From: Sesamum alatum
Taxonomy: Eukaryota; Streptophyta; Magnoliopsida; Lamiales; Pedaliaceae
Reading direction: 5' to 3'
Assembly (NCBI GenBank): GCA_034509735.1
Contig: JACGWO010000002.1
Span: 43,479,702 to 43,543,701 of the forward strand
DNA length: 64,000 nucleotides
How positions within the stretch are numbered: the stretch's first letter is position 1; every line of letters begins with the position of its first letter. The notes below the pieces were generated by a model, which was not told the origin of the DNA, did not search any database, and saw nothing but the letters and a program-made list of their open reading frames with translations. A program made the position numbers and the translations under genes. Positions 24,178-35,311 of the stretch are shown here, piece by piece.

Positions 24178-24582
24178 GGATTAAATGCAATTTTCATCTT
24201 GTGTCTTTTGCGTTTTGACATTTTAGTCATTTATCTTTTTAGGTTAGCAAATAAGTCCTATAAATTTTTAATATTTTGCGATTTTGGTCCTTCAATTGCC
24301 AAAGTGCAAATGTTGCCAGAAAAAAGTATGCGCCTTGCACGTGCTTTTTTTTTCAATAAATGCCCCAAATTATAAAAACAAAAATTAAAAAAAAAAAAAA
24401 AAACACGTGCAGGGCACATGCTTTTTTCCAGAAATATTTGCGAACTCCGGTAACTGAAAGGCCAAAATCACGAAAAGTTAAAAAATTACAAGACCTATTT
24501 GCTATACTAAAAAAAATAAAGGACTAAAATGCCAAAATACAAAAGACACAGGACGAAAAATATATTTAAACCGAACTGAAAA
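24178..24582. mobile_element. Foldback MITE-like element (M4)
   Basis: Near-palindromic element. The left side holds 'cttgtgtcttttgcgttttg' and 'tgcgattttggtcc', and the right side holds their complements ('caaaatacaaaagacacagg', 'ggccaaaatcacg'). The centre has 'gcacgtgc...' and its inverse near 24337 and 24408. It is non-coding. Confidence 0.7.
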
Positions 24583-24976
24583 TATACAAGACATAAGTTA
24601 TGAGACAAAAAATGCAATTCGCCCGTAGTGCAAATTAAAGTTAAATATATAGTCTTGTTTCTTTATAAATAGAGCTATGGTATATGGTCCAACTTAATTT
24701 GTTTTGAAGGAAGTGAGAAAGTTTAAGTAAAAAGACATAAATATGCATTTCCAACTAAATTCAAGAAACAGGGCATTAGTTAAGATTATCAAAATGTTAC
24801 ACACATGATATTTATATTTATTTTCAAGTTAATAAAACATACATATATATGATCCAATATTCATCAATTAAAACATTTCCTCCTCTATAATTAGTCAGAT
24901 GGGACAACATTACTAACCTTCTAGAGATTTAAGACATGCTCATCAACAACAAGAATCTTGAACCCTTTGAGGTATT

Positions 24977-25001
24977 CCCCCCCCCCCCCCCCCCCCCCCC
25001 C
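24977..25001. repeat. Poly-C tract of 25 bases
   Basis: An uninterrupted run of 25 cytosines in otherwise AT-rich DNA, about 0.76 kb upstream of the NAC start codon. Tracts like this are rare in plant DNA and are error-prone in sequencing, so the length may not be exact. Confidence 0.9.
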
Positions 25002-25759
25002 AATTAAAGTAGCAATGTTATAAAGCAAAATGTAATAAATTCATCAAGTATGTTGTAATGGGCAACACTGTAATTGCATATGTACAATTATTAATGACTG
25101 TTCAATTGCCTAAATAGCTCCCAACAATGGTCAAGTACCTTGTACCTTAAGACCCATAGTAGGTAAGAGCTTGGAAATTAGTCACAGCACTTCTCTTAAT
25201 TTCCTTTCTCTTCTTCACATTTATATTCCAAAGTTTTCTTGCTTAATCACCTCATCAACCAAGACAAATATCCCCATACAAGATCTCTTGTAAGAATCCA
25301 ACACTTTTACCTAATTAATCCCTCACCCCACCTCTTTGTTTGCACCATGATGTTAAAAAACAACATTTGATTCTTGCTCTTGAAACCCTTTTGTTTCATT
25401 CAAGTAATTAAGAAAATTTGCTCCGTTTTCTTGTAGTACAATTAAATCAACAATTATTGCAGATTAAATCTCGCGAAGGAATTAAATTATATATCCTAGT
25501 TAGTTAGATGTTCAAGAATTTGTTTCTTTTTCACTCTTCTAGCATATACAAGTTGAGGAAGGAGTAGATATCATACATGTAGATAAGGTTTATTTTCCTT
25601 TGTGTTTTTTTGGTTAATTTTCTTCATTTCTTGCAGAATTGAGTATATATCTAACTAGGGTTTTTAAATGTTATTGGTCTTGACAAATTGATATTTCTTG
25701 AATGATTCAGCATAGTTAGAAAAGACTAAAGTAACACAAGATATAGGCCAGATCAGGCT

Positions 25760-28700
25760 ATGGAAGGAGGAGATCAAGTGAAGGAGGAAACACTACCGCC
25801 CGGCTTCCGTTTTCATCCCACAGATGAAGAGCTCATCACCTATTATCTCATTAACAAGATTGCAGATGCAAACTTCACAGGGAGAGCTATTGGAGACGTC
25901 GATCTCAACAAGTGCGAGCCGTGGGATCTTCCAGGTAGACTTTTATTTGTTCTAACATTTCATATAATTAACTAGGGTTAGGGTTCTTATGACAAGATCA
26001 AGCATGCTAATATTAGGGTTTCGAGAAAAACAATCATACTAATTACTAGCCTTAGATATGTTTATGATGCAAGATCTACGTATCAGGCTGTTGGTTCTTG
26101 GAAATAAGATTAATTAACAAAATTTATGAAAATTAAACACTATATATACACACACTAAACTCAAAATTTATGCTGATCTTGCATATATGCTTGCAGCATG
26201 CATGTTTGGACACAGATTTTTCCTGAAATATATACTAGACAAACCTAGATATTATTACAAGATTCATAGGAGAGTAAGAACCTTTTGTAATAATCTTTGA
26301 ATATATAGTTGATTTCTTTTATCGTTTGGCAATAAAAATATATATTTATATATCATGATATGAACTATATATAAATATGTGTGTAATTAATTAGGGAAGG
26401 CAAAAATGGGAGAAAAAGAGTGGTACTTCTTCAGCCTGCGGGACCGGAAATATCCGACGGGAGTAAGGACAAACCGGGCGACCAACACCGGGTACTGGAA
26501 GACGACCGGAAAAGACAAGGAGATATACAACAGCAACACCTCGGAGTTGGTCGGAATGAAGAAAACATTGGTGTTCTACAGAGGAAGAGCTCCCAGAGGA
26601 GAAAAGACCAATTGGGTCATGCATGAGTATCGCATTCACTCTAAATCTGCCTATAGAACCACCAAGGTATACATAATATATTTGCTTCTCATCGATCATC
26701 ATCAAACCCATGCATAAATATGTTTATGCGTAATAGTATAAACTTATAAATTATATAGGGCTAATTAACTAGAAACTATTTTAATTAAATTTCAAGAAAT
26801 GCTGTAAAATCATCCCCGTTTTCATGGATTGTTTGAGAAATTTTATTATTGGAAAATATTGAGTTGTTAAATCTGTCTGAATTTCAAAAACTAAGAAAGA
26901 TGGTGAATTCGTTGTACATTTATAATTATAGGTTAATTATATTAATTTTGCAAAAATGTTTTCTTTGCCAACATTATGAATTATTACAAAGCTTGCCCAA
27001 ACTTTCATAAATTTTTACTTAATTATTTAGGTATAAAAGATTAAGTTTTAATTAAGTAAGATATTAACCTTTGCTTTACTAGCTAGGGTTTGGGGAAGAA
27101 GAAAATATTGAAAATGATTAGTGGAGGGATTTGCATTTATCTTTTCCCATATTATGCTTTAATTTCCCTTATTATGTGAAGAACAAACTACAAGTCAAAA
27201 AAGAGACAACTTAATTTACTCCTATGAAAGAACTAAATGTTGCTTCATAAACATAGGTAAATTTGGAAAAATTGTAATTTACGTCCCATAACTTACTCTA
27301 TTTGAGATTTTGATCCTATTATTTTACGAGTCAGCAAATTTAATTCCACAAGTCTAAAAAAATTGCAATTTGCGTCCCATCAACAGTTTTCGTTAAATTG
27401 TTAACGTTGTTTCTTAAGTTAACGGTCCATCCATTAATAATTTAATGGAAAGTATTGATGGGACGTAAGATTGGAATTTTGAGACTAAATTTACTTAGTC
27501 GTAAAATAATGGGACTCAAATCACAAATGAAATAAATTATGAGATGTAAATTGTAATTTTTCTGTGTAAATTTGCTTGTACTTGTAACTAACCCAAAGTT
27601 TGTTCTCAACCAATTACTTGAATGCTCCAAGAAAACATGTCTATACTTCAACTTATTTTCACATTTGCAGTTTTCTTGCAAGAATAAAAACCGATTAGTC
27701 TTTGTCCATTAAGACATCGAATTCAAGTCCATTAGTTAATCACGGTCTCTGCAACTTATTGTTTTATTTGCAGCTCATTTTATATATGCCATCATTAATT
27801 AGCACATTATATGTATATACTACTACTCAATGATTACTATAGGAAAATTTGCAATTTTAGTTATATGAGTATGGGGATGGCAATTTTAATCCTATATGAA
27901 TCTATTTTGATAATTTTATCCTGTAATTTTATGAATTTTCATACATTGAGAACAAAAATGGTTGGAATAATTTGATAAAATGATTGGGAAAGTGCACGTG
28001 ACATTCACTCGATCAGCTTAATTGAGTGCATATTTCCAACCATTTTAGCAAATTTCAACAATTTTGTCTTCAATATGCGAAACTAATTTAAAAGTACAGG
28101 CAATCAAAATAAATTTGTACAAAATTAAAATTATCACTTCATACTTAAGGACTAAAATTACAATTTTCTCCATCAAATTGTTGGGTTATATATAATAATT
28201 TCATAGTTCATTTTATGAAGTAGTTAATGATTTATAGCCACTCGCGCAGCGAATTGGATTTTTTTATTGTGGTTCCTATTGCATCTTATATCGTACTTCA
28301 CGGTTTAAATACATTTTTGGTTCTGTAATTTAGATCATTTGGTATTTTCGTTCTTTAACTTTCTAATATAGTATTTTGGCATGCATTGAATTCATTTTTG
28401 CAATTTCAGTCTGTTTTTCCACTCAAGGATCACCCTTCCCACTGAAAATATATGTGCATCTCACTTGACCTTTTAAAACTGAGGTTACTAGTCCTATTGG
28501 CTCATATTTTTATTCTTTAACCTTCTATGATAAAATTTTGGTTTTGCATCTTTTTAATTTTCACGATTTTAGTCATTTTTCCTCGGAGTTCACCCTTCTA
28601 GTCGGTGGAGGTGAACTAATCTCGAACATTAAAAAGACGCATAGCCGAAAAGCTACCCTAAAAAGCTAAAAAACGTATAGACCAAATGGTCTAAGTTATG

Positions 28701-29519
28701 GGACCAAATGCATTTAATCCTTCATTTCGCATATACAAGTCACGTATACAAAGACTACATCACTAATTTTAAAAAAATATTTTATATGCATGGCGTATAT
28801 ATATATATATAAGAATATGCAACATAAACTGCAATAAAATACTTAATCCCTTCGGACACTGACCCACATGGTTGGCTGTTATATATATCCATTTCTTGTC
28901 CTAATCAATTCTTGTTACCCTAATTAATTTTATGCAGCAAGATGAGTGGGTAGTCTGCCGTGTGTTCCAGAAGAGTGCTGGAGGGAAGAAGTACCCTTCA
29001 AACCACTCAAGGGCAGTCAATCCCTTCCCCTACAATCTGGAAATGCCCCAAAACCCCATGCAACCACAGATGATCCAGCCTGCTGACAATTTCCACTTCC
29101 CTGCAAGAAACTACGTCACCCCAGCAGAAATTCAAGAACTCAACAAGGTTTTCAGAGGTGCGGGCTCAACCAGCATGATCAACTTCCCAATCCCACCACA
29201 AGTCAACTACAGTCCCGTCGGAGCGGGCGGTGCCGGAGGCAGCTGTTTCACCATATCAGGCTTGAACTTGAACCTCGGTGGCGGTGCTGCCCCAGCTCAG
29301 CAGCCGTTCATGAGGCCAGCACCACCACCCCCGCCGCCCGGTATGAACCAACAAGATGTAACCTCAGCCATGCTGAGCGGTGGCGTTGGGATTGGTAGTG
29401 ATCATCATCAGGGTGCAGCAGGCTATGGGGGGGACATGAATACTGCAAACACAATGAGTAACAGGTTCATTGGCATGGAGCAGTGTGCTGATTTAGATAA
29501 CTATTGGCCTTCTTACTGA
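25760..29519 (+). CDS. NAC domain transcription factor, ANAC038/039 type (three exons)
   Basis: Exons 25760-25934, 26395-26666 and 28938-29519 encode 342 residues. The two introns lie at the positions usual for NAC genes. The NAC DNA-binding domain spans roughly residues 12-160: [19 protein letters not shown], then [21 protein letters not shown], then [16 protein letters not shown], then [20 protein letters not shown], then [11 protein letters not shown] and [11 protein letters not shown]. The variable C-terminal half has Pro/Gly-rich runs and a GLNLNLGG motif, and ends [11 protein letters not shown]. From memory, the '[12 protein letters not shown]' variant, the LNLNLGG motif and the DLDxYWPSY end match ANAC038/039 (At2g24430). 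No miR164-complementary site is visible in exon 3, which separates it from CUC1/CUC2 and ORE1. Intron 2 (2.27 kb) holds three foldback elements. The target genes are unknown. Confidence 0.95.
27265..27563. mobile_element. Foldback MITE-like element in NAC intron 2 (M5)
   Basis: It starts 'ggaaaaattgtaatttacgt' and ends with the inverse ('gatgtaaattgtaatttttc'). Internal arms also match in inverted order ('gggacgtaag' versus 'cgtcccat'). It is non-coding and belongs to the same structural class as M3 and M8. Confidence 0.7.
27841..28172. mobile_element. Foldback MITE-like element in NAC intron 2 (M6)
   Basis: Its ends 'aggaaaatttgcaattttag' and 'ctaaaattacaattttctcc' are inverted copies, and the inner arms around 'caaccatttt' are also complementary. 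It is non-coding. Confidence 0.65.
28303..28723. mobile_element. Foldback MITE-like element in NAC intron 2 (M7)
   Basis: The left end contains 'aaatacatttttggttctg' and 'tagatcatttggt'. The right end carries the inverse 'accaaatggtcta' and 'gggaccaaatgcattta'. It ends about 215 bp before NAC exon 3. Confidence 0.65.
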
Positions 29520-31109
29520 TGAAAACAAGAAGATTTGGATATGTTTGGAGGCAAGTGTATGATAAATAGCTAGGCAAGAAATTTGGAGTAGTAGTTTGAT
29601 CAGCGCTGCTTTTTGCTTTGGAATTTGGACATTGGGTTGTAAGAAAACTTAGTTTGTTTTTGAATTGTTAAAGGTATTTGTTTGGTAGGGGTCTGAAGTG
29701 TACTAAAAGGATCATCACTTCAGGAGCAGCTGTTTTGTTTGCTAGAATGCTATCTAATTTATGCACCTTCCCAAAATTGGATTTCTCTGCATTATTATCC
29801 TGTTCAATCTGCAAACAATTGCAGTAAACACCATACTTCTTTGGATTTAAATTAGTTTTTAGGATGAATTACGACTGATTTAAATTAGTTTTTAGGATAA
29901 ATTACGACTGAGTCCTGAATTTTAACGTAATTACAAATACTTTATTATTACTTGAAAAATTATTACCACTCCTTGATTTTAAACTATTGTCTAACAATTA
30001 GATCAATTTATTAATCACCATTAAATTTTCCTCCATTTGCTGTGGTGAACTCAATCAAACTATTGTCTAACAATTAGATATCAATTTATTAATCACCATT
30101 AAATTTTCCTCCATTTGCTGTGGTGAACTCACCAAAATATACTTGTGGACAATTATAATTATTCTTATTTTTTAACTTTTCCAAACTTTTTTTGGACCAA
30201 GTTGATAATTCTTTTCCAATTTTTCAAAATTTTCCATCCACCCCATCTCCAATTCTTTTATTATGTTAAAAAAAGAGAAAAAAAAAAAAAGAAAAGAAAA
30301 ATTTGCTTGAACTCCATACTCAACAACACCAAACAAAGACAGAAATGTGGAAAAGAAGACAAAGTAGGGATAAAACGTACTAGGAAGTTTCTCCTTCCAT
30401 GGGCGTCACTGAGATGACAAGATACTATAATTCAAACAAATTCCTGGGAATAATATAAAATCAGACATAATAACAATAAACAAATTTTATAATTTACGGA
30501 CATGAACAGATCCGATGTTCAGTTGTTGAAGAACTGTTGAAAATGTGGCGTAGAACAGTTTCAGCGGCCAAAAAGGATTTAAACAAACCAAAGGGGCCTG
30601 GAAGACAGACATCTCGAGTGCAATCATACACACCAAAACTGAACTATAATTTGAACTACACGTTAAACATCCTGGAAACTACAATAACCTATATCCCAAT
30701 TTTCTGTTCTACATATGAAACTGAAATTCGCTAAACTTCAAGATTGACAGTGTACTTCATGAACAGATACAGCTTTACGAGCTCCGAGCCACTGTGAGGA
30801 GGACAAAACAAACCTGCCGAGAATGATAAGCAACAGTGAAAATATTGTGACAGAGACCTCAAAATTCAGGAGCAGAAGCTATGTTTGCATCGATGAGGCA
30901 ACACAAGTACATGCAGATGCATAGACTGCGCGTATCCACCCACACTAGCCAAGTATCGATCGGTCTCTTAATGCATGTATTTACATGTGGATAATGTTTA
31001 TTGATATATAAAAGGTAAATATATGTGGATAATCCTGGCATAGAAAAAGATTCACTAAAGTTTTAAAGCACACCTTGTGTTAAGAGAAAGGACCATGCTT
31101 TTACTGGCA
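29520..31109. other. Convergent intergenic region (NAC / coiled-coil gene)
   Basis: It holds the 3' flanks of two converging genes. A ~32 bp unit is repeated head-to-tail at about 29842-29905. A 76-78 bp unit is duplicated in tandem at 29981-30056 and 30057-30131, differing by a 2-bp insertion. I see no other gene. Confidence 0.6.
29981..30131. repeat. Tandem duplication of a ~76 bp unit
   Basis: Two adjacent, almost identical copies, each starting 'aaactattgtctaacaatta' and ending 'ctgtggtgaactca'. The second copy has an extra 'at'. The near identity suggests a recent event. Confidence 0.9.
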
Positions 31110-34100
31110 TTACTTGTCCGAATGTACGCGTTTTCCCTTGCGACGAGAGTGGCTTGAATTACCATTTCGGATGGGCTTTTTCGTCTTTTTACTGCAACAA
31201 ACGTCCGTATAGAAAACTTTGATTAATTGTTCTATAGTTCCCGACAATCCGCAAGCAACACTCTAATTTTTTCTCAAATAGCAATACGAACATGCAGAAC
31301 AAATTACTAACCCAAAGATGGCTGAACATATTTTCAACAGAAAAATGATGGGCAACGCCAGGAGTGCAGAGGCCTACAAGATAAAAGTTCAGTTAGCCGG
31401 CAATGATTGCACTCATATATGGACTAAAAATTTGTTACAAGGCCATAAAAATGTCTTTAGGGACTTACGGAAAACCAAACCAGCTCTTTTGTTGCGAGAG
31501 GTTTTGTAAGCTCGTGACTCTTCAGTTTCTCTTCAACTTTGCCTTGAACCTTCATCAGGGATAAGAAATTGATTGGAGATCATGAACAATTATACGATGT
31601 AGCATACCATACAAGAGAATTAATGCTATAACATTTAATATTTTTTTCAGATGAATGTTCATAAGTTACACATAACATTAAAATTGCAGATAGGACCAAA
31701 AGACACTAGCATACCTGGTGATGGTATGTAGTTGCTGACTCGAGGAATTTTCCATAAGCATGGACCGCCTCCTGCGTATACGGCTTCAAAGCAGTACGTA
31801 AGTTATCAATATGAGGTCTTGCGGCAGTGGCCACCTGATCAATATATGGCTTGCTGAATTTCCTCACTTCCTGAAAGGTTACAGATTTACTTCAGCTTGT
31901 AGAAGGGGGAAAAGTTAAACAAACAAGGTTGACTGATATGCATCGAACCTGAAAATAAGGATCAGCTAGTTCCTGCACTTTTATGATGTGCGGAGTTACA
32001 GCATTTTTCGACACTTCATATATCTCAACAGTTTTAGCAGTCAGTGTTTGTACATGCGGCTCCACATTTGTGGTTATCACTACCCACTGTTCCTTAATGG
32101 CTGGTATCCATTTCTTCACGCAGGACATGTAAAAAAAGAAAACTCAAATCAGTGAAGTTCGAATGGATGAAGTTCACCAATTAATTAAGTGGACATAGGC
32201 CAAATTTCCATTTTACAGCACCAACAGCCTCGAGAAAATCAAGTATCAACAGCAAAAAGTACGCAGCTTGCATATTCATAGGTGACGGCAGGCAAGTGGA
32301 CTTACAGTTTTAACTGTTTCCACATGTGGTGCAGCCCACTCTTCAGCTTTGGCCTTCTTTTCAATAGCCTGATATAGAAAATGAGTTAATTAATAATATA
32401 CTGAAGGAAACCATGTCTTGGAGCATAAATAGCATCACTTTTCATCGATGATATCCAAGATGAAACATGGTAGAGATGCAACTCAAATACATGCCTTCTG
32501 CAGCAACAACTCCAGAGCAGGTTTTCCATGTGTTTTCCAGTTCTCCAACAAAAGCGACTGAAATACAAAGACAATTATAAGAATATGTACTAGAGGCAGC
32601 CAAAAATACTAGCTTCATAAAAATATATACAAGTACCTGATAATTATTAAAATGAGCTGCAAGCCAAGTGGGAAGCCAAGAACCATGAACCTGATCATGC
32701 ACATCACAAAAATGATGATCTTGAAAGCAATAAGATGATATATCCTATACAGAAAGATACTTCTTGACAAAGTCCATGTAAAGCTTGGGAAGGATGGACA
32801 GCAAGCACGTAAATGAAGATATTAGTAACAGAGCACAAAGCTCATATAGAAGTTCTGAACAGCCGGATTAGTATCACATCTGTTGAACTTGCAAAAGCAT
32901 AAATTCAACTGGCTTCAAACTCAAGGTGAAAACTAATGGGCCAAAGCAACTAGGCTACCCCTGTTGTTGGTAATATATAACTTCAATATCATATTTTGCA
33001 ACCATATTCTTGAAGTTTGATGAGTTATTACTTGATGAGTTTTGCAGTCATATCCTTGGTGATAATTACAATTTTAGAAGAATGATTATAAGCAGCACCT
33101 CCCTGATCTATTGTGATTAAAACACTTAGTGCATGGACCATAGAAAGAAAAGGTAACTAGATGAAATTATACCTCCATCAACTCTTTGGTTTTGGATGCT
33201 ACTTCAAGCTTCGCCTTAATCATCTCTTCCTGTACAGAATTTCATACAGGAAGAAACATAAATCAATCATTCCAATCACATGAAGAATGATCTAACAGGT
33301 AGTTGAGTCGTTGATCACATACCTCAGCAATTTTAAGAGCGCGATCAGTTTTACGTAACTTCGCTTTCTGGTCATCAATAATCTTTTGAAGCTGTATCAC
33401 AATTAAAAAAGAGCAATAACAAAATTAATTCATAAAATCAGATCTAAGCACTGGCAAATAATTTGCCCCTATTTTCTTTTCTTCGATTAGCATGAGATGG
33501 TTGGATTAAATCTAACTAGGACTAGCAAGCAGGTGAGTGCATAAATTTTCCAATGAAACTAAACAGCATTCAACGTCTATGGAGTTTCATCCTAAAAGAA
33601 TCAAATGGTCTATCCTAAAGAATGAAAAGTAGATTCTCAAGGAGCAAAGCGACCGACACAAACCAACACAACCAAAATTTAACACATGAAGATTTGGACA
33701 GTAGATGCCATTACTTAACACAAGAAAGTTTGTATGAAGGTTACAACTTTATAAACCATCACGTAACATTTCATAGACAACGGACTTACACTCTCAAATT
33801 TAGAATTCAACTCAGAAGCCTTTTTCTCAGCTTCAGTTGCCCGGGCTTCCAATATCTCTTTTTCCTTAACCTTCAGAGCAATTTCTTCTCTGAGTTTCTC
33901 CACTTGCTTTTCCAATTCAGCAGCTCTTGCATGTGCCTTCCCCACCTGTTCTGCGGCATCTAATTTGCCCTTTTTCTAAGAAAAGAAACAACACAGATTT
34001 CTAAATACATATAGTAAAGCATTTTAATTAGCATGTAAACTAATATCATACACCATAACAATATTGCAATTTTATTGTTCCGAGATCCTAACACTCACTT

Positions 34101-35311
34101 GCAGAGAAGCAATTTCATTCTCCAATGATACAATGCTGTCTGTTTTTTCTTTGATTAACTTCTCCTTGGCAGCAATCACCTCGTCTTTGTCTTTTATTTC
34201 TCGAGTTTTCTCCTCAACATGTGATTCTTCATATGCAAGAAAAATGTAAGAGAAGAAAGTCATTGCCACCTAAGAAGCAAGTAAAATCATTCTATTCCAC
34301 GACATAACAAAGGCAGAGTAGACAACAAAAGTAAACCAGTTTACATGTTGCACTTGATCCAGAAAAAGCGACCGTATACATAATAAATCCAGATTCAAAT
34401 AATATTACAACCTGAAAGAAGCATTCATTTGGACAGAAACAGGAACAATAGCGTAAAACATTGTTCTCTCTCCAGGATGACATACCGGCTTTGTCCCTTC
34501 AGAAATCCACAAAACATGACTACAAAGTTACAAAATCTAACAGCTAAAACCTTTAACAAAAGGATCTTCATTTTCCCAAATCAATCCACTACATAGATGC
34601 ATCTTGATAAACCATTTCTTAGGTACCCTATCCCATAAAACCATACAAAAACAACAACCTCTGACACAAACACAAGCAAGCACGACATTAGCACATAACA
34701 CAGACACCCATGTCACCACACAAAATCCGAGCTTCAGAATCAACGAATCCAACCCAATCAACAAGAGCCTTGAAGTGGGACCCAAGAAGGACACAATTTC
34801 AAAGCAATACATAAACATTGTATTACTCTGCTTCAGCATCTGAAAAACTACATGCATGCGGATACAGAGTGGCAACATGCTCAGAATACTAGGTCAGATC
34901 ATATATTTACTTTCAGCTTTGCTCCGACAGTTAAAACATAATACATATTGTTCACCAACCATTTCCTATGTAGCACTATCGATTCCTAATCCACACAACC
35001 TTCTCTTTCCTTGGCACAAAATAAGCTTAAAATTTCACCACCAAAATCATACTCGCCCTAAAACAACGCAACTATGTTAATTTCTTAATCGAGTTGTCCC
35101 ATCGTAGAAAACCCTTTGAAAAACTTTGACCCGACTAACCGAGATTATGGATCTTGGAGTTGAGTTGGTCCAGGATGGATGAATCGGGCCCGTCCGATCT
35201 GAGCACTTTGACTTCGTCATCAGCTGAGATTGAGCCATCAGCGTCAACTCTGAAGTGGGTGAGAATTAGGGAAAGTAACAGGGTGAACAGGAAGAACTTC
35301 AACGCCGCCAT
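31110..35311 (-). CDS. Secretory coiled-coil protein with C-terminal membrane anchor (At2g24420/At4g31340 family, 13 exons)
   Basis: Exons: 35311-35140, 34226-34099, 33975-33790, 33391-33323, 33229-33173, 32690-32637, 32557-32495, 32368-32306, 32113-31949, 31870-31715, 31549-31469, 31373-31312 and 31191-31110. They total 1338 nt, 445 residues. A signal peptide ([20 protein letters not shown]) is followed by a heptad-rich coiled coil (about 50-190). Next come a conserved [11 protein letters not shown] segment and repeated 'PHV/PYI..' segments resembling 11-residue amphipathic helices. A hydrophobic helix (about 394-413) and a Lys/Arg-rich tail ending HSDK complete the protein. Relatives are labelled 'DNA repair ATPase-related' or 'myosin heavy chain-related', but I see no Walker motif. 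An ER or Golgi tether-like role is inferred from topology only. The intron after exon 7 begins with GC (AAG|GCATGT). An upstream in-frame ATG at 35539 was not used because the signal peptide starts at 35311. Confidence 0.92.

Larger units (their letters stand above)
23424..24625. mobile_element. Foldback MITE (M3) split by two later insertions
   Basis: The left arm (23424-23545, starting 'ggggaaattacattttatgt') is matched in inverted orientation by two separated pieces, about 23665-23749 and 24585-24625. The gap is filled by a CACTA-type element (23750-24157) and another foldback (24178-24582). Removing those two restores a simple inverted-repeat element. A (CG)n(TG)n run lies at 23632-23656 inside it. 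Confidence 0.65.

Noticed and set aside
28938..29519. miR164 target site in the NAC gene
   Set aside because: No match to the conserved target site is visible in exon 3. This fits a member outside the CUC1/CUC2/ORE1 group.
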